Part shown: in pieces, positions 18,174 through 29,731 of the stretch
How positions within the stretch are numbered: position 1 is the stretch's first letter
Layout: the number at the start of each line of letters is the position of its first letter
Assembly (NCBI RefSeq): GCF_012935715.1
Contig: NZ_CP052860.1
Location: 3,968,001-4,032,000, forward strand
DNA: 64,000 nucleotides
Direction: 5' to 3'
From: Pseudomonas sp. ADAK13
GTDB lineage: Bacteria; Pseudomonadota; Gammaproteobacteria; Pseudomonadales; Pseudomonadaceae
Made by a program: the position numbers and the translations under genes
The notes under the pieces: generated by a model
What the model was told of the DNA's origin: nothing
What the model saw: the letters and a program-made list of their open reading frames with translations, nothing else
The model's database searches: none

Positions 18174-21100
18174 GTGCGGCTCAAGTGCATCAAACTGGCG
18201 GGGTTCAAATCCTTCGTCGACCCGACCACGGTGAACTTCCCCAGTAACATGGCGGCAGTGGTGGGGCCCAATGGCTGCGGCAAGTCGAACATCATCGACG
18301 CCGTACGCTGGGTGATGGGCGAGAGCTCCGCGAAAAACCTGCGTGGCGAGTCGATGACCGACGTCATCTTCAACGGCTCCACCAGCCGCAAGCCGGTGAG
18401 CCAGGCCAGCATCGAACTGGTGTTCGACAATTCCGACGGCACCCTGGTGGGCGAGTACGCGGCCTATGCGGAAATCTCCATTCGCCGCAAAGTCACCCGC
18501 GACAGCCAGAACAGCTACTTCCTCAACGGCACCAAGTGCCGCCGCCGGGACATTACCGACATTTTCCTCGGCACCGGCCTGGGCCCGCGCAGCTACTCGA
18601 TCATCGAGCAGGGCATGATCTCCAAGCTGATCGAAGCCAAGCCGGAAGACCTGCGTAACTTTATCGAAGAAGCGGCCGGCATCTCCAAGTACAAGGAGCG
18701 CCGTCGCGAGACTGAAAACCGCATCCGCCGTACCCATGAAAACCTCGCCCGCCTGACCGACCTGCGTGAAGAGCTGGAGCGCCAGTTGGAGCGCCTGCAC
18801 CGCCAGGCCCAGGCCGCCGAGAAGTATCAGGAATACAAGGGCGAAGAGCGCCAGCTCAAGGCGCAACTGTCGGCCCTGCGCTGGCAGGCACTGAACGATC
18901 AAGTGGGCCAGCGCGAAGCGATCATCGGCACCCAGGAAATCAGCTTTGAGGCCCTGGTGGCCGAGCAGCGCAATGCCGACGCCAGTATCGAGCGCCTGCG
19001 GGACGGTCACCATGACCTGTCCGAGCGCTTCAATCTGGTGCAGGGGCGTTTCTATTCGGTGGGCGGCGATATCGCTCGGGTCGAGCAGAGCATCCAGCAC
19101 GGTCAACAACGTTTGCGCCAATTGCAGGATGACCTCAAAGAAGCCGAACGTGCGCGCCTGGAAACCGAATCCCACCTGGGCCACGACCGCACCTTGCTGC
19201 TGACCCTTGGGGAAGAGCTGGACATGCTCACCCCCGAGCAGGAAGTCACCAGCGCTGCCGCTGAAGAAGCCGCTGCGGCCCTGGAAGAATCCGAAACCAC
19301 CATGCACGGCTGGCAGGAGCAGTGGGACACTTTCAACCTGCAATCCGCCGAGCCCCGCCGCCAGGCTGAGGTGCAGCAGTCGCGCATCCAGCAACTGGAA
19401 ACCAGCATGGAGCGCCTGGCCGAGCGTCAGCGGCGTTTGGTGGAAGAGCGCGTGCTGCTCGCCGCCGACCCGGAAGATGCGGCGATCCTGGAGTTGAGCG
19501 AGAAACTGGCCGAAAGCGAAATGACGCTGGAAGAGCTGGAAGCCAGCGAAGAACAACAAGTGGAGCGCCTGGAGCAATTGCGTCAGCAACTGCAGCAAGC
19601 GACCCAGGCACAGCAGCAGGCCCAGGGCGATTTGCAGCGGCTCAACGGCCGGCTGGCCTCCCTGGAAGCCTTGCAGCAAGCGGCGCTCGACCCGGGCACC
19701 GGCACGGCGGAATGGCTGCGCGATCAACACCTGGCCGAGCGCCCGCGCCTGGCCGAAGGCCTGAAGGTTGAAGCCGGTTGGGAGCTGGCGGTGGAAACCG
19801 TGCTCGGCGCCGACCTGCAAGCGGTGCTGGTGGATGATTTTGGCGGCTTTGACCTGGCGGGGTTTGCCCAGGGCGATCTGCGCTTGCTCAGCCCGGCGGC
19901 GGACGGCACCCGTGTGCCGGGCAGCCTGCTGGACAAGGTCGAGGCGGCGATTGATCTGTCGCCCTGGCTGGGCCAGGTCAAACCGGTGGACAGCCTTGAG
20001 CAGGCCCTGGCCCAGCGCGGCCAATTGGCGGCGGGGCAAAGCCTGATCAGCCGCGATGGTTTTTGGGTTGGCCGGCACTTCCTGCGGGTGCGTCGCGCCA
20101 GCGAAGCGGAAAGCGGTGTTCTGGCCCGTGGCCAGGAAATCGTCAACCTGACCGCCGAGCGCGAAGAGCGCGAAGCGACGCTTGAGTCCCTGGAAAACCA
20201 GCTGCAAACCCTGCGCGCTACCCAGCGCCAGCAAGAGACCGGCCGTGAACACCTGCGCCGCCTGTTGCAGGACGAAGCGCGCCAGCAAGGCGAATTGAAA
20301 GCCCAGCTCTCGGCGAGCAAGGCCAAGGTCGAGCAACTGACCCTGCGCCGTACTCGTCTCGACGAAGAAGTGGCGGAGATGGGCGAGCAACGCGCCCTTG
20401 AACACGAACAAGTCGGCGAAGCGCGCCTGCAATTGCAGGAAGCCCTCGACAGCATGGCCCTGGACACCGAGCAGCGCGAGTTGCTGTTGGCCCAGCGCGA
20501 CAGCCTGCGCGAGCGCCTCGACCGGGTGCGCCAGGAAGCCCGCCAGCACAAGGACCACGCCCATCAATTGGCCGTGCGCCTCGGTTCCCTGCGTGCGCAA
20601 CACGACTCCACGCGCCAGGCCCTTGAGCGTCTCGAGATGCAGTCCGAACGCCTGACCGAAAAGCGCGAGCAACTGAGCCTCAACCTGGAGGAGGGCGAAG
20701 CCCCGCTGGAAGAGCTGCGCCTGAAGCTCGAAGAGTTGCTCGACAAGCGCATGACCGTCGACGAAGAACTCAAGACTGCACAAATCGCCCTGGAAGACGC
20801 CGACCGCGAGCTGCGCGACGCCGAAAAACGCCGGACCCAGGCCGAGCAGCAGTCGCAACTGATCCGTGGCCAGCTCGAACAGCAACGCATGGAATGGCAA
20901 GCCCTGACGGTGCGCCGCAAAACCCTGCAAGACCAGTTGCTGGAAGACGGCTACGACCTGCACGGCGTGCTCAATACGCTGACCGCCGAGGCCAACGAGA
21001 AAGACGCCGAAGAAGAACTTGAACGGATTGCCGCGCGCATTCAACGCCTCGGCGCAATCAACCTCGCCGCCATCGACGAGTACCAGCAGCAGTCCGAACG

Positions 21101-21662
21101 CAAACGTTATCTGGATGCGCAGAACGCCGACCTTGTCGAAGCCCTGGACACCCTGGAAAACGTGATCCGCAAGATCGACAAGGAAACCCGTAATCGCTTC
21201 AAAGATACCTTTGATCAGATTAATGGCGGTTTACAGGCGTTATTCCCGAAAGTTTTCGGTGGTGGCAGCGCTTACTTGGAACTGACGGGCGAAGATCTAC
21301 TCGATACAGGGGTAACGATCATGGCGCGGCCTCCGGGCAAGAAGAACAGCACCATCCATTTGTTGTCCGGTGGCGAGAAGGCACTGACGGCATTGGCCCT
21401 GGTATTTGCGATCTTCAAGTTGAACCCGGCGCCGTTCTGCATGCTCGACGAAGTTGACGCCCCGCTGGATGACGCTAACGTTGGACGGTATGCCCGACTG
21501 GTTAAAGAGATGTCCCAGACGGTGCAGTTCATCTATATCACCCACAACAAGATCGCCATGGAAATGGCCGATCAGTTGATGGGCGTGACGATGCACGAGC
21601 CGGGCTGTTCGCGGTTGGTGGCGGTGGATGTCGAAGAGGCGATGGCGCTGGTGGAATCCTGA
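18174..21662 (+). CDS. smc: chromosome segregation ATPase SMC
   Basis: 1162-residue SMC ATPase that organises and segregates the chromosome. Start is a GTG at 18174 giving (M)RLKCIKLAGFKSF, the invariant family N-terminus. Walker A is GPNGCGKSN (about 32-40). Two very long Glu/Gln/Arg-rich coiled coils (about 170-500 and 660-1000) flank a hinge at about 510-640. The C-terminal head has the signature LLSGGEKALTALALVF and Walker B FCMLDEVDAPLDD. No scpA/scpB neighbours are present. The next gene, zipA, is 258 bases away with its own upstream region. Confidence 0.97.
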   Translation: MRLKCIKLAGFKSFVDPTTVNFPSNMAAVVGPNGCGKSNIIDAVRWVMGESSAKNLRGESMTDVIFNGSTSRKPVSQASIELVFDNSDGTLVGEYAAYAEISIRRKVTRDSQNSYFLNGTKCRRRDITDIFLGTGLGPRSYSIIEQGMISKLIEAKPEDLRNFIEEAAGISKYKERRRETENRIRRTHENLARLTDLREELERQLERLHRQAQAAEKYQEYKGEERQLKAQLSALRWQALNDQVGQREAIIGTQEISFEALVAEQRNADASIERLRDGHHDLSERFNLVQGRFYSVGGDIARVEQSIQHGQQRLRQLQDDLKEAERARLETESHLGHDRTLLLTLGEELDMLTPEQEVTSAAAEEAAAALEESETTMHGWQEQWDTFNLQSAEPRRQAEVQQSRIQQLETSMERLAERQRRLVEERVLLAADPEDAAILELSEKLAESEMTLEELEASEEQQVERLEQLRQQLQQATQAQQQAQGDLQRLNGRLASLEALQQAALDPGTGTAEWLRDQHLAERPRLAEGLKVEAGWELAVETVLGADLQAVLVDDFGGFDLAGFAQGDLRLLSPAADGTRVPGSLLDKVEAAIDLSPWLGQVKPVDSLEQALAQRGQLAAGQSLISRDGFWVGRHFLRVRRASEAESGVLARGQEIVNLTAEREEREATLESLENQLQTLRATQRQQETGREHLRRLLQDEARQQGELKAQLSASKAKVEQLTLRRTRLDEEVAEMGEQRALEHEQVGEARLQLQEALDSMALDTEQRELLLAQRDSLRERLDRVRQEARQHKDHAHQLAVRLGSLRAQHDSTRQALERLEMQSERLTEKREQLSLNLEEGEAPLEELRLKLEELLDKRMTVDEELKTAQIALEDADRELRDAEKRRTQAEQQSQLIRGQLEQQRMEWQALTVRRKTLQDQLLEDGYDLHGVLNTLTAEANEKDAEEELERIAARIQRLGAINLAAIDEYQQQSERKRYLDAQNADLVEALDTLENVIRKIDKETRNRFKDTFDQINGGLQALFPKVFGGGSAYLELTGEDLLDTGVTIMARPPGKKNSTIHLLSGGEKALTALALVFAIFKLNPAPFCMLDEVDAPLDDANVGRYARLVKEMSQTVQFIYITHNKIAMEMADQLMGVTMHEPGCSRLVAVDVEEAMALVES

Positions 21663-21920
21663 GTCGCACTCGAAGGAGGATTTTGAGCAGGACGTAGGGT
21701 GATTTACCGGTCTGGGAAAAGTGGCAAATGGACATATTTGTTCAAGGCATTTTGACAGACGGTGTAAAGTTATCTTTGGTCGTGCTAGTTTAATGTCAAA
21801 TTTTCGTATGCGTGGGCAAAACGTCATTCAGAACATAGAGTTGGCGCCACGTTTTAAAGCGGTTTGCACGGTGCTAAACCCCTTATTTTTCAGCATTTTT
21901 TATTAGAGGCACGGGATTAC

Positions 21921-22772
21921 ATGGAAATCGGTCTGCGCGAGTGGCTGATCGTCATCGGCATTATTGTCATTGCCGGTATTCTTTTTGATGGCTGGCGCCG
22001 GATGCGCGGCGGCAAGGGCAAGTTGAAATTCCGCCTGGACCGCAACCTGTCCAATTTGCCGGACGACGACGGCAGCGCCGAGCTGCTGGGGCCACCGCGT
22101 GTCCTGGATAACCATAAAGAGCCGCAACTGGACGAGCACGACCTGCCGTCGATGAGCGCACCGGTGCGTGAAGCCCGCGAGCCCAAGCGCGGCAAGCGTG
22201 CTGCGGCCAGCGAACCCGCTCAGGGCGACCTGAACCTGGACTTGGACGAAGGCCCGAGCTTCAGCAGCCGTGACGATGACTTCCCGGATGAAGCACCGAC
22301 CAAGAGCGCCTATAAAGAATCCGTCAAGGACCAACCGGCTGCCGAAGAGGTGCTGGTGATCAGCGTGATCTGCCGTGACGCCGCCGGCTTCAAGGGCCCG
22401 GCCTTGCTGCAGAATATTCTGGAAAGCGGCCTGCGTTTTGGCGAGATGGATATTTTCCACCGCCACGAAAGCATGGCCGGCAACGGTGAAGTCCTGTTCT
22501 CCATGGCCAACGCGGTCAAGCCGGGCATCTTCGATCTGGACGACATCGACCATTTCAGCACCCCGGCGGTGAGCTTCTTCCTCGGTCTGCCAGGCCCGCG
22601 TCACCCGAAACAAGCGTTCGACGTGATGGTGGCTGCCGCCCGCAAGCTGTCCCAGGAACTCAACGGCGAACTCAAGGACGATCAACGCAGCGTCCTGACC
22701 GCCCAGACCATCGAGCATTACCGTCAGCGCATCGTCGAGTTCGAGCGTCGCGCCCTGACACAGAAGCGCTGA
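21921..22772 (+). CDS. zipA: cell division protein ZipA
   Basis: 283-residue divisome protein that anchors FtsZ to the inner membrane. The ATG at 21921 gives [19 protein letters not shown], an N-terminal membrane anchor (about 6-26) followed by a basic patch ([17 protein letters not shown]). A charged, low-complexity linker (about 50-150) leads to the C-terminal FtsZ-binding domain (about 155-283: [38 protein letters not shown]). An upstream in-frame ATG at 21864 is not used by the family. The gene is followed by a UUCG-loop terminator and then ligA, the conserved order in pseudomonads. Confidence 0.94.
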   Translation: MEIGLREWLIVIGIIVIAGILFDGWRRMRGGKGKLKFRLDRNLSNLPDDDGSAELLGPPRVLDNHKEPQLDEHDLPSMSAPVREAREPKRGKRAAASEPAQGDLNLDLDEGPSFSSRDDDFPDEAPTKSAYKESVKDQPAAEEVLVISVICRDAAGFKGPALLQNILESGLRFGEMDIFHRHESMAGNGEVLFSMANAVKPGIFDLDDIDHFSTPAVSFFLGLPGPRHPKQAFDVMVAAARKLSQELNGELKDDQRSVLTAQTIEHYRQRIVEFERRALTQKR

Positions 22773-22818
22773 GGTTCAAGCTTAAGCGTTGCCTGTAGAA
22801 TCCATGCACTAACATATT

Positions 22819-25220
<2,402 letters not shown>

Positions 25221-25230
25221 CGCTCATCCT

Positions 25231-25294
25231 GTAGGAGCCGGCTTGCCGGCGATGGCGTTTTCAAGATCGCCATCGCCGGCAAGCCGGCTCCTAC
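25231..25294. repeat. REP-type inverted repeat (GTAGGAGCCGGC family)
   Basis: GTAGGAGCCGGCTTGCCGGC and its exact inverse complement, each extended by GATGGCG/CGCCATC, form a near-perfect 30-bp-arm palindrome after ligA. A different sequence family from the TGTGGGAGC repeats elsewhere in the window. Confidence 0.8.
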
Positions 25295-25357
25295 ATTCGT
25301 GGGAACGATCATCGGCAGGAAATGATCTAGTCTTGGGCAGCCCAGGGAGAGATCGCC

Positions 25358-26524
25358 ATGTACCGCTTCTTCGAACAACTCAGTTCGCGCATTGCCGCAC
25401 CGTTCATGGCCGAGACCTCGCGCAACAGCAAGGTCTGGCAGTGCCGCTGTGGGCAGTCGCTGTTCTTTCGCAACAGCCAATGCCTGGCCTGTTCGGCGCT
25501 GCTGGGTTACCAGCCGGCGCAGAGCCGCCTGTCCTCCCTGCAGCCCGGCCCGAACGCCGACACCTGGCTGCTGGACGCCGACCCTGAAGCTGGCGTATTT
25601 CGTCGCTGTGCCAACCTCGACAGCCCGGCTGCCTGCAACTGGCTGGTGCCTTCCGACAGCGGCCAGGCCTTGTGCGTGGCCTGCAGCCTGAACCGCACCA
25701 TCCCCGACCTGTTGATCCCTGAAAACCCCGAGCGCTGGCGCAAGGTCGAAACCGCCAAGCGCCGTCTGGTCGCGCAACTGATCAGCCTGGGGTTGCAGGT
25801 CATCCCCAAGACCGTCGATGAAGACACCGGCCTGGCCTTCGATTTTGTCGGCATCGACCTGGAAGGCAACGCGCCCACCACCGGCCACGCCAATGGCCTG
25901 ATCACCCTCGACATCAAGGAAGCCGACGACGCCCACCGCGAAAAAATCCGTGTGCAGATGCGCGAGCCTTACCGCACCTTGCTCGGGCATTTTCGCCATG
26001 AGGTCGGCCACTACTACTGGGACCGCCTGATCGCCAACAGCCACTGGCTGGAGCCATTCCGCACGTTGTTCGGTGACGAGCGCGCCAGCTACGCCGACGC
26101 CCTTGAGCAGCACTATCAGAACGGCCCGCGCCCGGACTGGCAGCAAACCTGCGTCAGCGCCTACGCCACCATGCACCCCTGGGAAGACTGGGCGGAAACC
26201 TGGGCGCATTACCTGCACATGATGGACGCCGTCGACACCGCGCTGGGCTTCGGCATGAGCGCGCGCGAAATGGACCTGGATTACCAGCCGTTTCCCGTCA
26301 GCACGCTGTATGACCCTGAACATCCCGGCGGCGCGGCGTTCCTGTCATTCGTCAATGCCTGGATCGAACTGGCCGGCATGCTCAACGAACTGTCCCGCAG
26401 CATGGGCCAGCCGGATTTCTATCCGTTCGTCCTGCCGCCGGCGGTGATTGCCAAGCTGCACTTCATTCACCTGGTGATCCAGCAAGAGGGCGGCAGGGCG
26501 GATGAGGTGCTTCAGGCCCAATAG
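25358..26524 (+). CDS. zinc-ribbon, putative zinc-binding metallopeptidase
   Basis: 388-residue protein with an N-terminal zinc ribbon (Cys29, Cys31, Cys42, Cys45 in CRCGQ…CLAC) and a second Cys pair (CVAC, about 106-109). The C-terminal metallopeptidase-like domain has HEVGH at 214-218, with a likely third ligand in the EDWAETWAHYLH segment (about 275-286). It matches the uncharacterised family of zinc-ribbon plus putative zinc-binding metallopeptidase proteins (Peptidase_Mx type). No signal peptide, so cytoplasmic. Substrate unknown. The position between ligA and ffs is shared by many pseudomonads. Confidence 0.8.
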   Translation: MYRFFEQLSSRIAAPFMAETSRNSKVWQCRCGQSLFFRNSQCLACSALLGYQPAQSRLSSLQPGPNADTWLLDADPEAGVFRRCANLDSPAACNWLVPSDSGQALCVACSLNRTIPDLLIPENPERWRKVETAKRRLVAQLISLGLQVIPKTVDEDTGLAFDFVGIDLEGNAPTTGHANGLITLDIKEADDAHREKIRVQMREPYRTLLGHFRHEVGHYYWDRLIANSHWLEPFRTLFGDERASYADALEQHYQNGPRPDWQQTCVSAYATMHPWEDWAETWAHYLHMMDAVDTALGFGMSAREMDLDYQPFPVSTLYDPEHPGGAAFLSFVNAWIELAGMLNELSRSMGQPDFYPFVLPPAVIAKLHFIHLVIQQEGGRADEVLQAQ

Positions 26525-26640
26525 GCAAGTGCTTGAAGCCCTTCATATTTTTAATCCCGCGCGAACGGTTGTAACTTCCGATGAGATCGGTACAATGGCC
26601 CCGCTTGCCGAGAGGCGAGCGTCGTTATGGTGACCCCATC

Positions 26641-26738
26641 GGTCCCCCCGCAACGATTACCCGTGAACCTGGTCAGAGCCGGAAGGCAGCAGCCACAGCG
26701 GGAACATTGTGTGCCGGGGTGTGGCTGGTGGGGTTGCC
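26641..26738 (+). ncRNA. ffs: 4.5S RNA of the signal recognition particle
   Basis: The conserved SRP domain IV core is plain: GAACCTGGTCAGAGCCGGAA, then GGCAGCAGCCACAGCGGG (26661-26702), the region that binds Ffh. The flanks pair as a long rod: GCAACGATTACCC on the left against GTGCCGGGGTGTGGC on the right, with terminal GGTCCCC/GGGGTT near 26641 and 26732. Ends are estimated to within about 5 bases. The AT-rich DNA upstream (26545-26600) would hold the promoter, with GGTACAATGG near 26590 as a possible -10. The RNA pairs with Ffh to target membrane proteins. Confidence 0.92.
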
Positions 26739-26957
26739 TCCATAACGCCACCCTCCTTGATTCAGAAAAATACGCTTATGAGACCCTTCGCTGACAATCG
26801 TCAAGTGCGAAGCGATTTCTGCTGTTCGTCCGTTGACAAAGCGCTCACCCGCCGCATAGCAATCGTTATCGAAAAAAGACTGTGAGTGCCCTTTCACAAC
26901 TTCAAGAATCCACTCTGGACAACCCAATTTCGCCTTGTTAGTTTGCGCCAGCGACAT
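26673..26957 (-). CDS. orphan 94-residue reading frame, antisense to ffs at its 3' end
   Basis: I do not recognise this protein. The first 70 residues (MSLAQTNKAKLGCPEWILEV… to GSHKRIFLNQ) use an AT-richer codon set than the neighbours but look like real coding sequence. The last 25 residues are simply the reverse strand of ffs, so the natural C-terminus was probably lost or altered. No good ribosome-binding site precedes the ATG. It diverges from the muramidase gene. It may be the remnant of a gene brought in with the accessory block next to ffs. No domain, signal peptide or membrane segment is visible. Confidence 0.3.
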   Translation of the reverse strand: MSLAQTNKAKLGCPEWILEVVKGHSQSFFDNDCYAAGERFVNGRTAEIASHLTIVSEGSHKRIFLNQGGWRYGGNPTSHTPAHNVPAVAAAFRL

Positions 26958-27044
26958 ATTTCTAAATATGTCGGCGGCCCATGGATGATATTAAAGTGAT
27001 GGCGCTTTATGGCTCATTCACCCCAACTAACAAGGATGTCGGTA

Positions 27045-28091
27045 ATGAAAAGCCTGCAAGGGTTGCCTACTCTCATCAGCGCTTCCGTCGGGGCGCCGGG
27101 CAAAGCCCGCAACTTGCCCGCCGACGTTCAGTGCGTCCAGTACTTGTTCAACTTGATCATTCCCAAGTTGGGTTTTCCCCTGGCCGAAAACGGCAAGTGC
27201 GACGGCCAACTGGTGCAGTGCATCAGCCAGTATCAGTTCCGCTACCTCAAGTACGCTCACCCGGATGGTGTTATCGACCCCACCGGGCGCACCTTCAATA
27301 GCCTGATCGAAGAGGCGGTGAAGGTGCCGGTCAAGCCGCACCCGACCCTGCGCATTCCGACCTTCCTGAATGTGTTCGGCAACACCAGCTCCGACATGGT
27401 CCAGGCGACCGTCAATAATTACCTGGACCGCATGCGGGCAATGATCGAGGCCGAGCGGCGCAACCGGCAGATGATGCTCCAGGCCACGTGCGACGGCGGG
27501 ACGACGCTGACGGACACGGATTTCCAGAACGCCGCCACGCAGTTGGGTAACGGCATATCCGTCAATATCATCAAGGCCTTCGCCACGGTGGAGTCGGGCG
27601 GGCGCTCCGGCTTTGGGCCGGCAAAGTTGCCGGTGATTGCCTTTGAAGGGCACCACTTTCGCAAGTACACCCACCATAAATACGATCAGACCCACCCGCT
27701 GTTGTCGTACCCCTACGTGAAGAAGGCCGGGCCCCAGTGGAAGGCCAATAACAAGGACCAGACCAAGGCCTGGGAAACCATGGCCACCGCCTTTGCATTG
27801 GATCAGGAAGCGGCCTTGAAGTCGGCCTCCTGGGGCATGTTTCAGATAATGGGCTCCAACTTCACGGCATGCGGTTATAAAACGGTGTTTGAATTGGTGG
27901 TGGCGATGAAGATTAATGCCGGGCATCAACTGAAGGCCTTCCTCGGTTTTTGCAGCCAGAGCCCGGCACTGGTCAAGGCCATGAAGAACAAGGATTACGC
28001 CGCCATGGCGCTGAACTATAACGGCAAGGATTATGGCGACTATGACCAACGCATCAAAAAAGCCTACGAAGCACTTGAAGGGAAAAAATAG
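27045..28091 (+). CDS. N-acetylmuramidase-domain protein, candidate secreted anti-bacterial effector
   Basis: 348-residue predicted peptidoglycan hydrolase. An N-terminal peptidoglycan-binding-like helical domain (about 20-90) leads, through a helical linker rich in Arg/Met/Glu (about 110-150), to a C-terminal N-acetylmuramidase domain (DUF3380 type, about 165-345). Expected motifs are ATVESGG (181-186, Glu183 as likely catalytic acid), AFEGHHF (199-205) and SWGMFQIMG (262-270). The start at 27045 is chosen because AAGGA lies 8 bases before it; upstream ATGs at 27009 and 27036 lack this. There is no signal peptide. The next gene, one base later, encodes an exported protein, suggesting effector and immunity. 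A phage endolysin origin is the main alternative; no holin or phage genes are nearby. Confidence 0.75.
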   Translation: MKSLQGLPTLISASVGAPGKARNLPADVQCVQYLFNLIIPKLGFPLAENGKCDGQLVQCISQYQFRYLKYAHPDGVIDPTGRTFNSLIEEAVKVPVKPHPTLRIPTFLNVFGNTSSDMVQATVNNYLDRMRAMIEAERRNRQMMLQATCDGGTTLTDTDFQNAATQLGNGISVNIIKAFATVESGGRSGFGPAKLPVIAFEGHHFRKYTHHKYDQTHPLLSYPYVKKAGPQWKANNKDQTKAWETMATAFALDQEAALKSASWGMFQIMGSNFTACGYKTVFELVVAMKINAGHQLKAFLGFCSQSPALVKAMKNKDYAAMALNYNGKDYGDYDQRIKKAYEALEGKK

Positions 28092-28092
28092 A

Positions 28093-28701
28093 ATGCCGTT
28101 CAAACATTGCCTGTCCCGGTTGTGGGTTGCCTCTTTCGTGTGTGTGGTGGGTACGCCCGTGTTTGCCGCCACGTTGCACTCGGGCAAGTACGAAGGGCTG
28201 ATGCTGGCCGTGACGCCTGAGCATCAGGTGGAAGGTTTTTATTCTGAGGAGATGGGCGAGGGCGTGACCCGCACGTGCACGTTCTTCCTGCAGGGCAAGG
28301 TCGATGGCGCGAAGGCGTCGGTGTCCACGTGGCTGGATGCGGCGTATCCGGGAACCGTCGCTGCGTCCTCGGACGGTGTGACGCTGACCGTGGAGAAGGG
28401 CCGTGAACACCCCGGCTGTGTCAGCGTGTTGATGCCCGAAATTGCCACCGGCCTGGACCTGACCCAGACGGCTGCCAAAAAGTGGATTGGCTTGGTCACT
28501 GTCTCGGCCGACAAGGCCTTCCTGCAGAAAACCCCGGACGCCAAGGCCAGTCATGCCTACGTGGTCAAGGACGATGTGGTCGCGGTGCTGGCGTTCAAGG
28601 ATGGCTGGGCTCAGGTGGAGTACATCAATGGCGAGGGCCGCTCTTCCAAAGGCTGGATCAGCCAGGACCAATACGCCAGGTTGGCCCCTGCGAAAAGCTG
28701 A
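28093..28701 (+). CDS. exported SH3-like protein, candidate immunity protein to the muramidase
   Basis: 202-residue protein starting one base after the muramidase stop (ATG at 28093, GGGAAAAAATAGA before it as ribosome-binding region within the upstream gene). A typical Sec signal peptide ends at about residue 25 (GTPVFA/ATL). The mature part has a novel-looking N-terminal region with two cysteines (Cys in TRTCTFF and HPGCVSV) that could form a disulfide, and a C-terminal bacterial SH3-like domain (about 145-200: AFLQKTP…VVAVLAFKDGWAQVEY…GWISQDQY). A periplasmic location is right for neutralising a wall hydrolase. The immunity role is inference from coupling and location. Confidence 0.65.
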   Translation: MPFKHCLSRLWVASFVCVVGTPVFAATLHSGKYEGLMLAVTPEHQVEGFYSEEMGEGVTRTCTFFLQGKVDGAKASVSTWLDAAYPGTVAASSDGVTLTVEKGREHPGCVSVLMPEIATGLDLTQTAAKKWIGLVTVSADKAFLQKTPDAKASHAYVVKDDVVAVLAFKDGWAQVEYINGEGRSSKGWISQDQYARLAPAKS

Positions 28702-28713
28702 AGCTGTTCTGTG

Positions 28714-28747
28714 AGCCGCGGTGTGCCAGGCACGCCGCGGCTTTTTT
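28714..28747 (+). terminator. terminator after the muramidase/immunity unit
   Basis: AGCCGCGG…CCGCGGCT with an inner GTGCC/GGCAC stem (28723-28733), followed by six T's. It closes the two-gene unit 13 bases after its stop. Confidence 0.85.
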
Positions 28748-28758
28748 ATGCCCGCGAA

Positions 28759-29670
28759 TCAGGCCTTGTTGCGGTTGAACAGTTTGCGGATGACGGCGAA
28801 CAGCGCCACGACGCCGACTACCAGGAATTTCTTCGCCGCCAGCAGGAAGATGCCGATCTTGGCGAACAGCCCGGCCTTGGCGGCGATCCCGCCGGCAACC
28901 AGTGCCGCGAGGCCGTAGGTCGCGAGTTTGTCGGTCTTCGGGTTGAAGTCGGTGTACAGGTTGCCATCGGTGAAGTTGGTAAAGGCCAGGACCTTGGGCA
29001 GTTCCTGCTTGATGGTGGCCAGGTCGGACATCCCGGCGACGGCGTTGAGTTCCAGCACGCCTTCACGGCCCAGCACGCGGATGCTGTAGTTGAGGGTGGT
29101 CTGCTTGGCGTCGTCGGCCTTCAGTTCACGGGCCCAGTACATCTTGTGGGTGGTGTCGTCATAGTGCGGCGGCTCGGCCCAGCCCAGCAGGTGCAGGCCG
29201 GCGTAACCCTGTTTCTGGCGCGCCTTGTTGTCTTCGACGTCTTCTTCCTGCATTTGCTTGAGCAGTTCGGTGTAGTCGATTTTCGCGGCGTCTTCGTCCG
29301 AAATGTGCCCGTCGGCCTTGTAGCTGACGATCACGCCCCAGCCGCGCTCAGACAATGGGCTGACGGCTTTCGGCACGATCATGCCCAGGGTCTTGAAGCC
29401 CGGTGGGTTGCCCCAGCCATCGGTCAACAGGCGCTCGGTGTCTGCGGGGTCGAGGTAGTAGAACTCATCGTTGAGCTTGAGGGTCGCAATGTCGCCGGGC
29501 AGGGTGACCGTGCCGGTCTTCTGCTTGAGAGACGCCAGAAAGTGCTCGGCGGTTTCGGGAGCTTCGGCGGGGGCGGTGGCTTCAACAGGCGCCGGCGTGG
29601 GGGAGGCAAAAGCGGGTGCGACAGGCAGGCTCAGAGCGGCCGCCGCCAACACCAGGCGGAAGTAATTCAT
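28759..29670 (-). CDS. DUF2167-family membrane protein
   Basis: 303-residue exported/membrane protein of the DUF2167 family, function unknown. A signal peptide (about 1-22, ending AFA) is followed by an Ala/Pro/Glu-rich stretch, then a globular periplasmic domain with family-like FYYLDPADTERLL, WGVIVSYKADGHISDEDAAKIDY and YAGLHLLGWAEPPHYD. The C-terminal 50 residues form one or two glycine/alanine-rich membrane helices ending in a basic tail (RKLFNRNKA). Single gene, convergent with the preceding immunity-like gene. Homologues in other bacteria occur near stress and lipid genes, but nothing here points to a role. Confidence 0.82.
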   Translation of the reverse strand: MNYFRLVLAAAALSLPVAPAFASPTPAPVEATAPAEAPETAEHFLASLKQKTGTVTLPGDIATLKLNDEFYYLDPADTERLLTDGWGNPPGFKTLGMIVPKAVSPLSERGWGVIVSYKADGHISDEDAAKIDYTELLKQMQEEDVEDNKARQKQGYAGLHLLGWAEPPHYDDTTHKMYWARELKADDAKQTTLNYSIRVLGREGVLELNAVAGMSDLATIKQELPKVLAFTNFTDGNLYTDFNPKTDKLATYGLAALVAGGIAAKAGLFAKIGIFLLAAKKFLVVGVVALFAVIRKLFNRNKA

Positions 29671-29731
29671 GGTAGTCCCTTACAATTTGAATTAATTTCG
29701 CGGCAGGATAGCTGAAACATGTTGCAACGGG

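Noticed and set aside
18168..21044. 958-codon open frame on the minus strand
   Set aside because: It is the antisense of smc, whose GTG start, Walker A, signature and Walker B are all on the plus strand; GC-rich third positions keep the reverse frame free of stops.
26551..26751. 66-codon minus-strand frame across ffs
   Set aside because: Pure antisense of the SRP RNA gene and its promoter; Arg/Cys-rich with no protein-like features.
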